Part shown: positions 43,108-52,809 of the stretch, piece by piece | Position numbering within the stretch: position 1 is the first letter of the stretch | Layout: each line of letters starts with the position of its first letter | NCBI RefSeq assembly: GCF_025567265.1 | Contig: NZ_JAOQJW010000003.1 | Span: 62,001 to 126,000, forward strand | Source: Dorea_A amylophila | Lineage (GTDB): Bacteria; Bacillota; Clostridia; Lachnospirales; Lachnospiraceae | Length of the DNA: 64,000 nt | Reading direction: 5' to 3' | Made by a program: the position numbers and the translations under genes | Notes under the pieces: model-generated | What the model was told of the DNA's origin: nothing | What the model saw: only the letters and a program-made list of their open reading frames with translations | The model's database searches: none

Positions 43108-44943
43108 TTATTCATTATTTATTTTTATATTTTTCGATGTACATGCAATATTATACAGATCTCCATTTCCATCCACGAGATATAAATGAATATTGTATGC
43201 CCCTTCTGGTGAATCATATCCACTTATGTTGATATTACCTTTCCATACATCTCCATCATACATCGCCAATGGTACCCACTGAAGATCACTCTGATCATCA
43301 TATTTCCAAACTGCCGCCATGATAGACTGTATTCCCTTATCCGCATACTGTACTTTTTTTACTGTGATTGGAATTTCTTCTGTTTCAGCATTGTATTTTC
43401 CTGCCTTAGCCTTCGCTGTCGGATCCGTCTGCGCAGCTATCTCTTCTTCATATTTTTTCTTATCTATCTGTGCCATCTGATTCAATAATTTAGACTTTCT
43501 TTTCAATTCTTTTTCTTCTTTTTCGATTCCAAACCGCTCTGTTAAAGTCTGTTGTGTCGAATATAAATTCGTTCCAAGTCCCAGACGATCACCCTCTATC
43601 TCAACTCCCATTGCAGCAAGTGTTGTCGGAAAATTATCAAAGGTCGTATAATTTCTTTTCTCATTAGTTTGTTTCTCTGCTCCGGCATTAATATATGTGG
43701 TGTAGACCCGTCTTTCGTAATCCTTATCCACATCCTCACAAAAGTCACTGTCCATCGTTGGATGATCTCCTGATATGACGATCGTTGTATCTGCAGCAAA
43801 ATCCTGCTGCTGTACCCAGTCAACAAATTCTTTTACTTGTCTGCTTGAACAAGCCATTACATTCGCATACTGATTATCTCCGAATGTATCCGGACAAATA
43901 TCACATACATATCCATCTTCAAAATGTGTATCCACTGTCAGCATCGTAAGATTAAACGGATTATCCTGCTGAGACAGTTCTAATAATTTTTCTTTTGCAA
44001 ATCCGAACAATTTTTCATCTTCATATCCCCACCAGACTTTATAATCTTCCGAAATCAGACCATTATCATGTGCATAATCGTAATCCATGATGTCATATTG
44101 ACCATGATCTGTAAAATATAATTTTCGTCCACCGAATGTTGCTTCTGAACCGATTAAAAGTGTCTGTGAGTATCCTTCGTTTTGAAGAATATCTCCCAAC
44201 GTTGTTATTCCCGGGAAAAATGAATCCTGCGTATCCATACCATTCGCATCAATCGAGGTATTCAACGGCAGCCCCGATGTCTGCCCAAACATCGCCCCCA
44301 TCGTCCAAGTCGTCCCCGGCATGGAATAGCCGCCATTCAATTTATTGCTTTTCCCTGAAAAATCTTCATTTTCCTGAGCAAGCTGTGTCAGTTCCGGAAT
44401 TACATTCTGTTTAAATGCACCACCGTTTTCTTTGTCTGCATACGTCATTTCCATTGATTCCAGGAAAATATATATCAAATTACGCTTCTGCTCCGGAAAG
44501 GTAATATTTACACTTGACGGATCTATATAATTATCATCAATAAATGTAGAATATGTACTCTGCCCCTTCATATAATTCGAAACATCTAATCCATTCCATG
44601 TTACACCTACTGTAATTCCTGTCACTGCAACAGCTCCTGCAAAACATACTATAGCAATTTTCTTCAAGATTCCTGCATGCTTTCTATTTGCCGCTATTAC
44701 AAAAAGAATACATCCCAAAATCAATATCGCCGGAACTGCACATTCATTACAATAGTCTTTGATCATATCGGTGTTTGTACCCTCTAAAGGTGCTGTAAGA
44801 TGATATACCAGTTCATCCATTGTCAGATTTGTCCATGTTTTAAACATCCATTTTGCACTGAATGCAAGAAGCGATGCTAACAACGCCAGTATTGTGCTTA
44901 AAACCAGCCCTGCAACTAAGATTATCTTATGTTTTTTCTTCAT
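43108..44943 (-). CDS. LTA-synthase-like phosphoglycerol transferase with a C-terminal GBS-Bsp-like domain
   Basis: A 611-residue protein. Three N-terminal TM helices (about 8-30, 70-86, 97-116) precede a sulfatase-fold domain: metal ligand Glu in IYIFLESMEMTYAD (about 162), the Thr nucleophile region YSMPGTTWTMGAMF (206-219) and VISGDHPTMD. LtaS-type enzymes usually have five TM helices. It would transfer glycerol-phosphate, or a related phospho-alcohol, from a lipid to an external polymer. The last 90 residues (VWKYDDQSDLQWVPLAMYDG; YNIHLYLVDGNGDLY) match the GBS-Bsp-like repeat of streptococcal surface proteins, an uncommon partner. Flanking phosphocholine genes make a teichoic-acid role plausible. 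Confidence 0.87.
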   Translation of the reverse strand: MKKKHKIILVAGLVLSTILALLASLLAFSAKWMFKTWTNLTMDELVYHLTAPLEGTNTDMIKDYCNECAVPAILILGCILFVIAANRKHAGILKKIAIVCFAGAVAVTGITVGVTWNGLDVSNYMKGQSTYSTFIDDNYIDPSSVNITFPEQKRNLIYIFLESMEMTYADKENGGAFKQNVIPELTQLAQENEDFSGKSNKLNGGYSMPGTTWTMGAMFGQTSGLPLNTSIDANGMDTQDSFFPGITTLGDILQNEGYSQTLLIGSEATFGGRKLYFTDHGQYDIMDYDYAHDNGLISEDYKVWWGYEDEKLFGFAKEKLLELSQQDNPFNLTMLTVDTHFEDGYVCDICPDTFGDNQYANVMACSSRQVKEFVDWVQQQDFAADTTIVISGDHPTMDSDFCEDVDKDYERRVYTTYINAGAEKQTNEKRNYTTFDNFPTTLAAMGVEIEGDRLGLGTNLYSTQQTLTERFGIEKEEKELKRKSKLLNQMAQIDKKKYEEEIAAQTDPTAKAKAGKYNAETEEIPITVKKVQYADKGIQSIMAAVWKYDDQSDLQWVPLAMYDGDVWKGNINISGYDSPEGAYNIHLYLVDGNGDLYNIACTSKNIKINNE

Positions 44944-45060
44944 TATTCTTCTCTTTTCACTTAATTTTTCGTTTTTAGACGGAAAACATTATATACAATT
45001 TTTACAAGTGTTACAACCAAAATCATTAAAATTTCATCTTTTTTTCACACTTTATACAAA

Positions 45061-45474
45061 TTACTTTTTAAACACAACCAACCTCTGCCCCCCATAATTA
45101 AATACCACAAATGCTCCCATTCCAACCAGCATAGACAGATTTTCCTGCACACTCTTACTCTGATTATGAAGGATCCATGACACAACCGGCTTCGCCATCC
45201 CATATGCCAACAGATAACATATTGTAATATTTATCACGAACATTCCCAGCTGCTTCCAGGATTTTTCTTTATTCTGGAACGTAAAGTATTTATTCAGGAA
45301 ATAACTCACAATACTTCCCACCACATAATTCGATGCAGAAGATACCCAGTAGCTCAGATGCAAAAGATTATAAGCAGCAAACATTACCCCTGTACCCACC
45401 AGAGTATTCACAATTCCCACCAATACAAATTTCCAGAATGTAATATCCAGCATATTTTTTATTTTTTCTTTCAT
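45061..45474 (-). CDS. GtrA-family membrane protein
   Basis: A 137-residue protein with four TM helices and the GtrA opening FWKFVLVGIVNTLVGTGVMF, then SYFLNKYFTFQNKEKSW. GtrA proteins are thought to help flip or present polyprenyl-phosphate sugars for GT-C glycosyltransferases. It may work with the GT2/DUF2304/DUF2142 set at 3.9-6.9 kb or with the phosphoglycerol transferase next door; the partner is not shown by the sequence. No overlap with neighbours. Confidence 0.9.
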   Translation of the reverse strand: MKEKIKNMLDITFWKFVLVGIVNTLVGTGVMFAAYNLLHLSYWVSSASNYVVGSIVSYFLNKYFTFQNKEKSWKQLGMFVINITICYLLAYGMAKPVVSWILHNQSKSVQENLSMLVGMGAFVVFNYGGQRLVVFKK

Positions 45475-45579
45475 AATTACCTATTCTTCCCTTCTCGTTG
45501 TTTCACATTTCTAATGTTCATAACAGTATTCAACTTCTTATTATGAATCATATATTATTACAGACCAAGACACAACAAA

Positions 45580-45603
45580 CGGCTTATGTCACACACAAGC
45601 CGC
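45580..45603 (-). terminator. Probable terminator downstream of the HPr gene
   Basis: Reverse-strand CGGCTTGTGTGTGACATAAGCCG stem followed by TTTGTT, about 27 bases past the stop codon. The T run is modest. Confidence 0.55.
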
Positions 45604-45629
45604 CTGTCATATTTCCTTATTACTTTTTC

Positions 45630-45896
45630 TTACTCTCCAAGCCCGCTTTCGACCGCATCCATCATTGCTTTCATGGCCTCTTCTTCATCTTCCCCGTCGC
45701 AGATAAGCTCGATTTCATCTCCCGATTTCACGCATGCTCCAAGGACACTCAATACACTTTTCGCATTTGCTGCAGTGTCATCGTTATACATGAATTCTAC
45801 TTTGCATTTGTATCTGCTTGCTATGTTACAGAACATCCCTGCAGGTCTGAGATGCAGTCCCGTCGGATTTGTTATTGTAACTTTCTGTCTGATCAT
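45630..45896 (-). CDS. ptsH: HPr-family phosphocarrier protein
   Basis: An 88-residue protein starting at 45896 with GGGGAG upstream; a longer in-frame reading to 46034 runs into cdaR and is not used. His15 lies in TGLHLRPAG, the site phosphorylated by enzyme I. Ser47 (AKSVLSVLG) occupies the position of the regulatory Ser46 of Gram-positive HPr, so control by HPr kinase is possible. It acts in sugar PTS transfer and, when Ser-phosphorylated, in carbon catabolite control. It follows cdaR closely on the same strand; it could instead be a Crh-like paralogue, but Crh lacks His15. Confidence 0.9.
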   Translation of the reverse strand: MIRQKVTITNPTGLHLRPAGMFCNIASRYKCKVEFMYNDDTAANAKSVLSVLGACVKSGDEIELICDGEDEEEAMKAMMDAVESGLGE

Positions 45897-45921
45897 AATG
45901 TATTCTCCCCATTTCTGTCTG

Positions 45922-47250
45922 TTATTCGCTCTGGCCGTTCTGATTGTTTTCATCTGTCTTTGACTGACTGCTGTTCTGGCTTTCACCCTGTGTTTTACTG
46001 CTCTGCTTTGAATTTTCAAGTGTGATCTCCACATTCACTTCATTCACAAGTGTGCAGCCATCCGGCAGTTCGACAGACACCGGAACAGTATATGTACCAG
46101 GCTCTGTATAATTCTTAAGATCAATGCTGACTTTCTTCGCAGGTGAGAACAGATTCAGCACATCATTCGGTCCCTTCACCTGTATCTCCAGATCAACGGT
46201 AGATCCGTAATTGATGCTCAGTCCGTCCGCTATATTCTCCAGGATGATCGATCCTGTCGATATCTCAAAGCTCTTTGTTCCCGGCTGTTGTACCTGGATG
46301 GATATTACCACCTTATTCGCATTCTCTTCCGCAAGGGACACACCGCTCGGAAGATAAGATGAGATATCAATGGTCTGCTCCGTTCTCTGTGTCAGTTTTT
46401 CCAATTTCAGGGCACTCGGTGGAATATCGATCTCCGAGATCTCGGCAAGCGTACTCTTATCACCTGTCACTTCCACTTCCTGCGGTTCTACCGTAATCTT
46501 GCCAAGTTTATACCCTTCTGCTGCCGACACCTCTGATGTATCCACTTTAAGCGGCACACTTTTTACCTGAAGCAGTTCTACCTCAACACTGACACCTTCT
46601 TTTCCAAGGTTGTTTGCAAGAAGTGTCTGGTCGATCACATTATTATTGGCATCATACAGTACCAGTTTCGCTTCTACTGTCTCATCTTCGGATAATCCGG
46701 ATACGTTTGCTTCTGCTGTTACTTTTGCAATATTGTTAATGATTCTCTTCGGTCCGCGAAGTGTTACTTTTTCTGGAAGTGCTTTCAGGCTTCCCACTTC
46801 ATATCCGTTTCTTACCGTTCCTGTTGTTGTCGGTGTGATTGGGAAATTATTCTTCGCTTCCTCATCGATCTGGATCTGCAGGTTTCTTGGATTTGCCGTT
46901 GCCTTTTCATATTTTCCTGTATATCCTTTGACCGTTACTTCAATCGGCACCTGTGTACGAAGCGTCAGTTCTTTCATGTTCGCTGTCGCAACAATATCCT
47001 CTGTCCTGATCTTATCCAGTACCGACCGCTGTGCCGTAACTGTTACATTAATCTCCTGTGTGTTATCCACGATCTGATACGTATTATTATTGTCTGTAAT
47101 CACTTCTTCATGCGTTACCTGCACCGGGATATTGGAAAATGTCTTGTCATCCACCGGATCATCGATATTCACTACAACCAGCCATAAGAATGCCGCAATC
47201 AGGAAAGCCAGTATTTTCAGCGCAAGATTGTTAGTTATTCTTTTTCGCAT
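45922..47250 (-). CDS. cdaR: YbbR-domain protein, CdaA regulator
   Basis: A 442-residue protein with one N-terminal TM helix (ALKILAFLIAAFLWLVVVNI) and four YbbR-type beta domains outside the membrane (e.g. VEVTVKGYTGKYEKATANPRN). The C-terminal tail is low-complexity Ser/Gln/Asn. CdaR proteins modulate the diadenylate cyclase CdaA. The gene starts inside the end of cdaA (20-base overlap), the canonical order and coupling. Confidence 0.92.
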   Translation of the reverse strand: MRKRITNNLALKILAFLIAAFLWLVVVNIDDPVDDKTFSNIPVQVTHEEVITDNNNTYQIVDNTQEINVTVTAQRSVLDKIRTEDIVATANMKELTLRTQVPIEVTVKGYTGKYEKATANPRNLQIQIDEEAKNNFPITPTTTGTVRNGYEVGSLKALPEKVTLRGPKRIINNIAKVTAEANVSGLSEDETVEAKLVLYDANNNVIDQTLLANNLGKEGVSVEVELLQVKSVPLKVDTSEVSAAEGYKLGKITVEPQEVEVTGDKSTLAEISEIDIPPSALKLEKLTQRTEQTIDISSYLPSGVSLAEENANKVVISIQVQQPGTKSFEISTGSIILENIADGLSINYGSTVDLEIQVKGPNDVLNLFSPAKKVSIDLKNYTEPGTYTVPVSVELPDGCTLVNEVNVEITLENSKQSSKTQGESQNSSQSKTDENNQNGQSE

Positions 47251-48109
47251 GCTTCCGCCATCCTTTCCACATTGCCTTTATTCTGTTGGTTTCACTGCTC
47301 TTATGCTGTACTTCTTCCAGCTTCGCACGAAGTTCTGCTTCATTGATACTTCTTGTAAGCTCTCCTCCCTGTGCGACTGACACAGCTCCTGTCTCTTCTG
47401 ATACCGTAATGACCAGTGCATCACTGACTTCGCTCATTCCTACTGCCGCACGGTGTCTGGTGCCCAGATCCTTGCTGATCCCCATATTATCCGAGAGGGG
47501 AAGATAGCAGGTTGCCGAGACGATCCTGTCACCTCTTACGATGATCGCACCATCATGAAGCGGTGTATTATGTTCGAAAATATTGATCAGCACCTGACTC
47601 GATACCAGGCAGTCCATCTGGATTCCGGTACTTTCATATTCCGTAAGCCGTATTGCCTGTTCTACGACGATCAGAGCCCCTGTCTTGACTTTTCCCATAG
47701 CAAAGCATGCACGGATAATATCCTCTCTTGTCTCTTCACTGAAACGTATCTCCCGGTTCTGTTCAAAAGGAACAACTGATGTCAGGAATTGCTTCTCTCC
47801 AAGCTTTTCCAATGCCCTCCGCAGTTCCGGCTGAAATACTACAATTGCCGCTGTAGCCATGACCGTCAGTGAATTTCTCGCGATAAATAGGATCGTATGC
47901 ATCTTGAATATAGCTGCGAGAAGAATAAAGCCCGCAAGTACAATGATTCCTCTGAGCAGCATCCATGCTTTCGTATTCTTTATCCATATGATGATCTGAT
48001 AGATCAGAAAAGTGAGGATCAGAACTTCTATGATATCTGTGATATGCACTCTCGGAATATAAAGTCCAATTCCATATTTATCAATAAAATCTGCAATTGT
48101 CTGTCCCAT
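47231..48109 (-). CDS. cdaA: Diadenylate cyclase CdaA
   Basis: A 292-residue protein starting at the ATG at 48109, 7 bases after GGAGGT (an in-frame GTG at 48118 is less well placed). Three TM helices fill 1-80. The DAC catalytic domain has LHDGAIIVRGD and GTRHRAAVG, the DGA and RHR motifs needed to make c-di-AMP from two ATP. c-di-AMP controls potassium and osmolyte uptake and wall homeostasis in Bacillota. It is often linked to glmM in Bacilli, but here it is followed by cdaR and HPr. Confidence 0.95.
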   Translation of the reverse strand: MGQTIADFIDKYGIGLYIPRVHITDIIEVLILTFLIYQIIIWIKNTKAWMLLRGIIVLAGFILLAAIFKMHTILFIARNSLTVMATAAIVVFQPELRRALEKLGEKQFLTSVVPFEQNREIRFSEETREDIIRACFAMGKVKTGALIVVEQAIRLTEYESTGIQMDCLVSSQVLINIFEHNTPLHDGAIIVRGDRIVSATCYLPLSDNMGISKDLGTRHRAAVGMSEVSDALVITVSEETGAVSVAQGGELTRSINEAELRAKLEEVQHKSSETNRIKAMWKGWRKHAKKNN

Positions 48110-48154
48110 TCCTCTCACCTCCCTGCATGGTTTTTAATGATTTTTTCTGTCTTT

Positions 48155-49387
48155 CTATCTTTTTCTGCGGTTGCCTGCATGAAATTCATTTTCCAGACTC
48201 TGTGTCAGAAGCATCTTATCTACATCTTTCATGTCATGCTTTTTCGGTGCCGGTCCTCTCTTCGGCGAATGCTTTCTTGCCTGACTTGCCCGGATCTGTG
48301 CCGGACTTCTGTAGTCTGCATCACCATATGACGGCTTCCGTTCTGCTTCTCTTTTCTGTCCATGTCCCGCATGTACTTCCAGATCGATGGCTTTTGTCTC
48401 TTCTTCCGCCGTATCCTGCGACAAACGTTTTACCGCTTCTGCATCGATGATCTCCGTCTCCTGACGTTCATTGATTTTCTTCACAGTCTTCTCCGGCGTT
48501 GTCATGGCAACCTTCGGTATTGCTTTTACATAGTAATAATATTCATCGTCTTCAAACTGCAGACGTTCACTTCTTGCATAATCTACCGAGAACAGGAATA
48601 ATTCCAGCACAAGTCCTGCAACGGCTGCCACAATATTTCCTATGATCAGCGGACCATAGGAGGTGTTTACGCCCAGTGCAATACTTCCCATTGCCGTTAC
48701 GACCACATTGGCAATTGCTCCCGCAATAATCCCAATCTTCCAGGCATGATCCAGTTCCTGTCTGCGGATGGTATAAATGATAAAAAATCCAATGATAAAT
48801 GCAACTATGTAGAGCCACATTTCTTTATTCTGGAACACTTTCTGTACGTATGTGCTGATCTCGGCAAGCATTGCCTTACTTCCAGACGTCTTAGATGCCG
48901 CACTTATTTTCTTAAGATATTCCATCATATAATATACAACAGTTCCACATCCCATCGGTACAAGACTTACCGGTGTATAGATCAATGCACATGCAACCGG
49001 TACCACAAACGGTATCTTAAGTGCAAATGCAATTGGTGTCAGAAGCACAACAAATGCCATCTTCGGTGCCAGTCTGATATAAAATATATACATGATCAGG
49101 AAGATCAGTGCAGACACTGCGAATATACCTATGGACGCTGCCAGTGTATGTGCAAGCAGCAGTATCGTTGCAAGTACCACTAGAACCGCCGGCGGCAGGA
49201 AAGTAGCAACCACAGCCAGCCCCAGAGAGATCACCGGTGAGGAAAGTGATTTCATAAATCCTGTATTCTGATTGATCATTGTAAATATTATCATTGCCAG
49301 TATGAACTGAAAGGCTTTATCAAACGATTTGGAATGCTTCCCATAAACCGCTTCTATTCTTTCACGTATTACATATATATTGTCCAT
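48155..49387 (-). CDS. Unrecognised polytopic membrane protein with basic cytoplasmic tail
   Basis: A 410-residue protein. About ten hydrophobic helices span residues 25-285 (e.g. VVATFLPPAVLVVLATILLL), then a 120-residue hydrophilic tail with Glu/Lys then Arg/Lys-rich stretches (SQARKHSPKRGPAPKKHD). No family is recognised. It lies just upstream of cdaA and immediately after the 131-residue gene (stop and start adjacent), so it is likely part of the same transcript and possibly linked to c-di-AMP or envelope physiology. That link is positional only. Confidence 0.75.
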   Translation of the reverse strand: MDNIYVIRERIEAVYGKHSKSFDKAFQFILAMIIFTMINQNTGFMKSLSSPVISLGLAVVATFLPPAVLVVLATILLLAHTLAASIGIFAVSALIFLIMYIFYIRLAPKMAFVVLLTPIAFALKIPFVVPVACALIYTPVSLVPMGCGTVVYYMMEYLKKISAASKTSGSKAMLAEISTYVQKVFQNKEMWLYIVAFIIGFFIIYTIRRQELDHAWKIGIIAGAIANVVVTAMGSIALGVNTSYGPLIIGNIVAAVAGLVLELFLFSVDYARSERLQFEDDEYYYYVKAIPKVAMTTPEKTVKKINERQETEIIDAEAVKRLSQDTAEEETKAIDLEVHAGHGQKREAERKPSYGDADYRSPAQIRASQARKHSPKRGPAPKKHDMKDVDKMLLTQSLENEFHAGNRRKR

Positions 49388-49783
49388 CTATCTTTTCTCC
49401 TTTTCATACATTTTCAGCAGTTGAATCAGATTATGATTATACTTTTTCACTCTTTTCCTTGCCTTTTTGTGTTTCTCATTATAAATGTGACTGGCAATTC
49501 CGCAATATACGATCACCACACCCACATAGCCTGCCAGAATGATCAGAAAAAGGAACAGGATCAGACCATTCGACATATTACTCATTATATCCTCCACACC
49601 GGCCAGTAAAAGCAGCGCCACCAGACACACATAACCGACTGATACGCTCAGAAATGCATATATAACGTGCAGGCTTGCATAATCTTTTCTATAATAGGAA
49701 CTGATCTTAAAATCTTCTTTTCCATAAGTCTCTTCATAGAGAGCAAGCTTTGTCATTAATTTTACTTTTCTCTCATCTAACAT
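49388..49783 (-). CDS. Unrecognised small two-TM protein
   Basis: 131 residues with two hydrophobic helices (about 37-62 and 72-96) and a strongly basic C-terminus (NEKHKKARKRVKKYNHN). Its stop codon directly abuts the start of the next membrane-protein gene, so translation is probably coupled. No family match is evident. Confidence 0.7.
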   Translation of the reverse strand: MLDERKVKLMTKLALYEETYGKEDFKISSYYRKDYASLHVIYAFLSVSVGYVCLVALLLLAGVEDIMSNMSNGLILFLFLIILAGYVGVVIVYCGIASHIYNEKHKKARKRVKKYNHNLIQLLKMYEKEKR

Positions 49784-49842
49784 ATATCCACCTCAACATG
49801 ATATTAATTCCATTAAAAACATCATTTTAAGTATAACAAATA

Positions 49843-50580
49843 TCAGTACCCTTGTCCAATACTTATAGTTAAAAAATAAACCTTCTCCACGCCTTTTTCC
49901 TTTAATGCTTTTGCCGCCGCATCCAGTGTATTGCCGGTCGTATATATGTCATCCACCAGCAGCACCTTCCGGACAGGGCGAAATGCCGGTGTTACCGCAA
50001 ATGCATTTTTCAGGTTCTTTTTTCTCTCATTATGTCCAAGTTTCTTCTGCGGACTGGTCTTCTTTCTTCTTGCCAGGCTTTTACTGTCCACTGGAATGCA
50101 CAGCAACCTTCCCAGGTTTTCTGCAAGAATCTGTGCCTGATTATACCCCCGTTTTCTACGTCTCGCCCGGTGCAGCGGAACCGGTATGATCACATCCGGG
50201 TTCCATCGCCGGATTTCTTTCTGAAAATTTTTCACGAGTTCCTGACTGTACAGTTCCCCGTATCTTCTCTGATTGTGGTATTTGAACTGATAGATAGATT
50301 GATTCACAGGAGCTTTATGATTCCATAAGCTTAATCCCTGCTCATAATAATGATGTGTATGCATACAGTCATAACAGTATTCCTTTTCCATACTACGGAT
50401 CTGCTTGCCGCATTGCATACACCTTGGTTCTCTGATTCTTAAGAATTCCAGCCTTTCCCTGCATTCTGTACAGATGCCCTCTTTACAGACTTTCTGACAG
50501 AATGGACAGGTTTCCGGCCAGAACAGAACAATTATATTTTCTTTGATATCTTGTATGATACTTTTATTCATTAAATTCAC
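49843..50580 (-). CDS. comF: ComF-family phosphoribosyltransferase-like protein
   Basis: A 245-residue protein. N-terminal zinc-binding Cys pairs (CPFCQKVCKEGICTEC, then CMQCGKQ and CYDC) are followed by a type I phosphoribosyltransferase fold with VLLVDDIYTTGNTLDAA, the PRPP-binding loop (about 207-223). ComF is needed for DNA uptake in competent Bacillus; many non-competent Clostridia keep it. It overlaps the end of recD2 by 17 bases, suggesting coupled expression of two DNA-processing genes. Confidence 0.92.
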   Translation of the reverse strand: MNLMNKSIIQDIKENIIVLFWPETCPFCQKVCKEGICTECRERLEFLRIREPRCMQCGKQIRSMEKEYCYDCMHTHHYYEQGLSLWNHKAPVNQSIYQFKYHNQRRYGELYSQELVKNFQKEIRRWNPDVIIPVPLHRARRRKRGYNQAQILAENLGRLLCIPVDSKSLARRKKTSPQKKLGHNERKKNLKNAFAVTPAFRPVRKVLLVDDIYTTGNTLDAAAKALKEKGVEKVYFLTISIGQGY

Positions 50581-52777
50581 GGATTCGCTCTGCGAGACTC
50601 GTATTGCGGTTCTGCTGGTTTGTGTTTTGTATCATCTCCTGGAATACGCTTTCACTTCCGATCACCGTCACACATTTTCTCGCTCTTGTGACAGCCGTAT
50701 AGAGCAGATTTCTATAATAAAGCTGTCTTGGTCCCTGTAACAAAGGGATAATGACTGCAGGATATTCGCTTCCCTGCGCTTTATGGATTGTGATCGCATA
50801 AGCCAGTTCCAGTTCATCCAGCAGATTGTATGGATATTTTACCTGCTTCTTTTCATCATATTCGACCGTCACGGTCTCTTCATATGTATTGATCTTTTTG
50901 ATGATCCCCATATCCCCGTTAAATACACCGATCCCTTTATCGATCGTCATTCCGTACCGGGTGGTGATCTCCCACTCAAGCTGGTAATTATTCTTGATCT
51001 GCATCACCTTATCCCCCTCACGGAACAGATGATCTCCATATTCTTTTTCCTGTTTGCCAGGCTTCGGCGGATTCAGATATTCCTGCAGGATCTTATTGAT
51101 CCGTTCCACTCCGAGCAGGCCCTTTCGCATCGGCGTCAGAACCTGAATGTCTGCTTCTGATGCAGATACGAATTTGGGAAGTTTCTTCTGGATCAGTGTG
51201 ATGATATTACTGATGATCATATTTGTATCATCACGTTTCAGGAAGAAGAAATCCATGCTTTTGTTATCCAACACAACCGGTTCACCCCGATTGATCTTGT
51301 GGGCATTGACGATAATATCACTTTCGCCTGCCTGCCGGAATATCTTCGTAAGCTTTACCACCGGAAAACATCCGGATGAAATAATGTCTTTCAGTACGCT
51401 TCCCGGTCCTACACTCGGAAGCTGGTTCACATCTCCCACCAGAATCACACGGGTTCCCGGCACGATCGCATTCAAAAGTGCATACATCAACGGCAGATCT
51501 ACCATTGACATCTCGTCTATGATGATCACATCTGCTTCCAGCGGATTCTCTGCATTGCGCTGGAAACCACCAACTGTCTCATCATCCGGATTACCGGACA
51601 CTTCCAACAGCCGGTGAATCGTCTGTGCCTCGCATCCGGTTGCTTCCGTCATACGCTTTGCTGCTCTCCCTGTCGGTGCTGCCAGATAGATGTCCAGTCC
51701 TTCGCTTTCGAAGAAATGAATCATCGCATTGATGGTCGTTGTCTTACCAGTACCCGGTCCTCCGGTCAGTATCATCAGACCATGCCTGACTGCTTCCATT
51801 ACTGCATCTTTCTGCATCTCGTCCAGATACAGTTCTGTGTTCTTTTCAATCTGATTGATCCTGTGAAGAAGTGTCACATCAGCTGCTTCAAAATCAAGAT
51901 TCAGATCATGCAGCATCTTCGCAGTATTCAACTCCATATAATAATAATGGGAAGTATACACTCTCACCCCCTGCTCTGACTGCTTCATGACGATCTTCTT
52001 TTCCATCATAAGATCCATAAGATACTTTTCCATATCTTGTATCTGTACTCCAAGAAGGTCTCCCGTCTCTTTCAGCAACACGTCCTGATACAGATAGACG
52101 TGTCCTTCATTCACACTCTGTTGTAAGGTATAAAAGATTCCGCTGCGGATCCGGAAATCAGAATCTGTGTGTATGCCAATCTTCATTGCAATCTCATCGG
52201 CAGTCTTAAATCCCACTCCCGGCACATGGTCTGCCAGATGATACGGATTCTCCTCTATCGTGCGGTAGACATTACGTCCGTAATGCTGATAGATCTTTGC
52301 TGCCAGTGTTGTAGAAATGCCGAATTTCTGCAGATAGATCATTGCCTGCCGCATATCCTTCTTCTCTTCTACCTGTGAAGCGATCTCTCTTGCTTTCCGT
52401 TCACTGATTCCTTTGATCTCTGCCAGTCGTTCCGGCTCCTCTTCGATGATCCGGAAGGTATCTTCTTTGAATTTTTTCACTATCTTTCCCGCCAGAGAAG
52501 CTCCGACTCCTTTGATCGCACCGGAACCCAGATACCGTTCGATGGATACCAGATCTTCCGGCTCACATATCTCCGATTCCTCCACAGCGAACTGAAGGCC
52601 ATACATCTTATGCGTTGTATAGCCTCCTTTCAGTCTTAACAGTTCACCTTCTTCAATATAATGAAAACTTCCGACACAGGTCACTTCTCCATCTGAATTA
52701 TTCAGATGGAATACCGTGTACCCGTTGTCTTCATTGCGGTAAACAATATGTTCTACGTATCCTTTTATTTCTTCCAT
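50564..52777 (-). CDS. recD2: RecD2-type ATP-dependent DNA helicase
   Basis: A 737-residue SF1B helicase. The N-terminal region contains helix-hairpin-helix segments (GAIKGVGASLAGKIVKKF; HVPGVGFKTADEIAMKIG) typical of the RecD2 extension. The helicase core has Walker A LTGGPGTGKTTT (about 340), DEAD-box-like IIIDEMSMVD, and late motifs AYAITIHKAQGSEYPAV and YTAVTRARK. RecD2 unwinds 5'-3' without RecBC and takes part in repair and replication-fork rescue. Length matches the family. Confidence 0.95.
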   Translation of the reverse strand: MEEIKGYVEHIVYRNEDNGYTVFHLNNSDGEVTCVGSFHYIEEGELLRLKGGYTTHKMYGLQFAVEESEICEPEDLVSIERYLGSGAIKGVGASLAGKIVKKFKEDTFRIIEEEPERLAEIKGISERKAREIASQVEEKKDMRQAMIYLQKFGISTTLAAKIYQHYGRNVYRTIEENPYHLADHVPGVGFKTADEIAMKIGIHTDSDFRIRSGIFYTLQQSVNEGHVYLYQDVLLKETGDLLGVQIQDMEKYLMDLMMEKKIVMKQSEQGVRVYTSHYYYMELNTAKMLHDLNLDFEAADVTLLHRINQIEKNTELYLDEMQKDAVMEAVRHGLMILTGGPGTGKTTTINAMIHFFESEGLDIYLAAPTGRAAKRMTEATGCEAQTIHRLLEVSGNPDDETVGGFQRNAENPLEADVIIIDEMSMVDLPLMYALLNAIVPGTRVILVGDVNQLPSVGPGSVLKDIISSGCFPVVKLTKIFRQAGESDIIVNAHKINRGEPVVLDNKSMDFFFLKRDDTNMIISNIITLIQKKLPKFVSASEADIQVLTPMRKGLLGVERINKILQEYLNPPKPGKQEKEYGDHLFREGDKVMQIKNNYQLEWEITTRYGMTIDKGIGVFNGDMGIIKKINTYEETVTVEYDEKKQVKYPYNLLDELELAYAITIHKAQGSEYPAVIIPLLQGPRQLYYRNLLYTAVTRARKCVTVIGSESVFQEMIQNTNQQNRNTSLAERIREFNE

Positions 52778-52809
52778 TCGATTTCACTCACCCGGATTCC
52801 TATCTGAAT

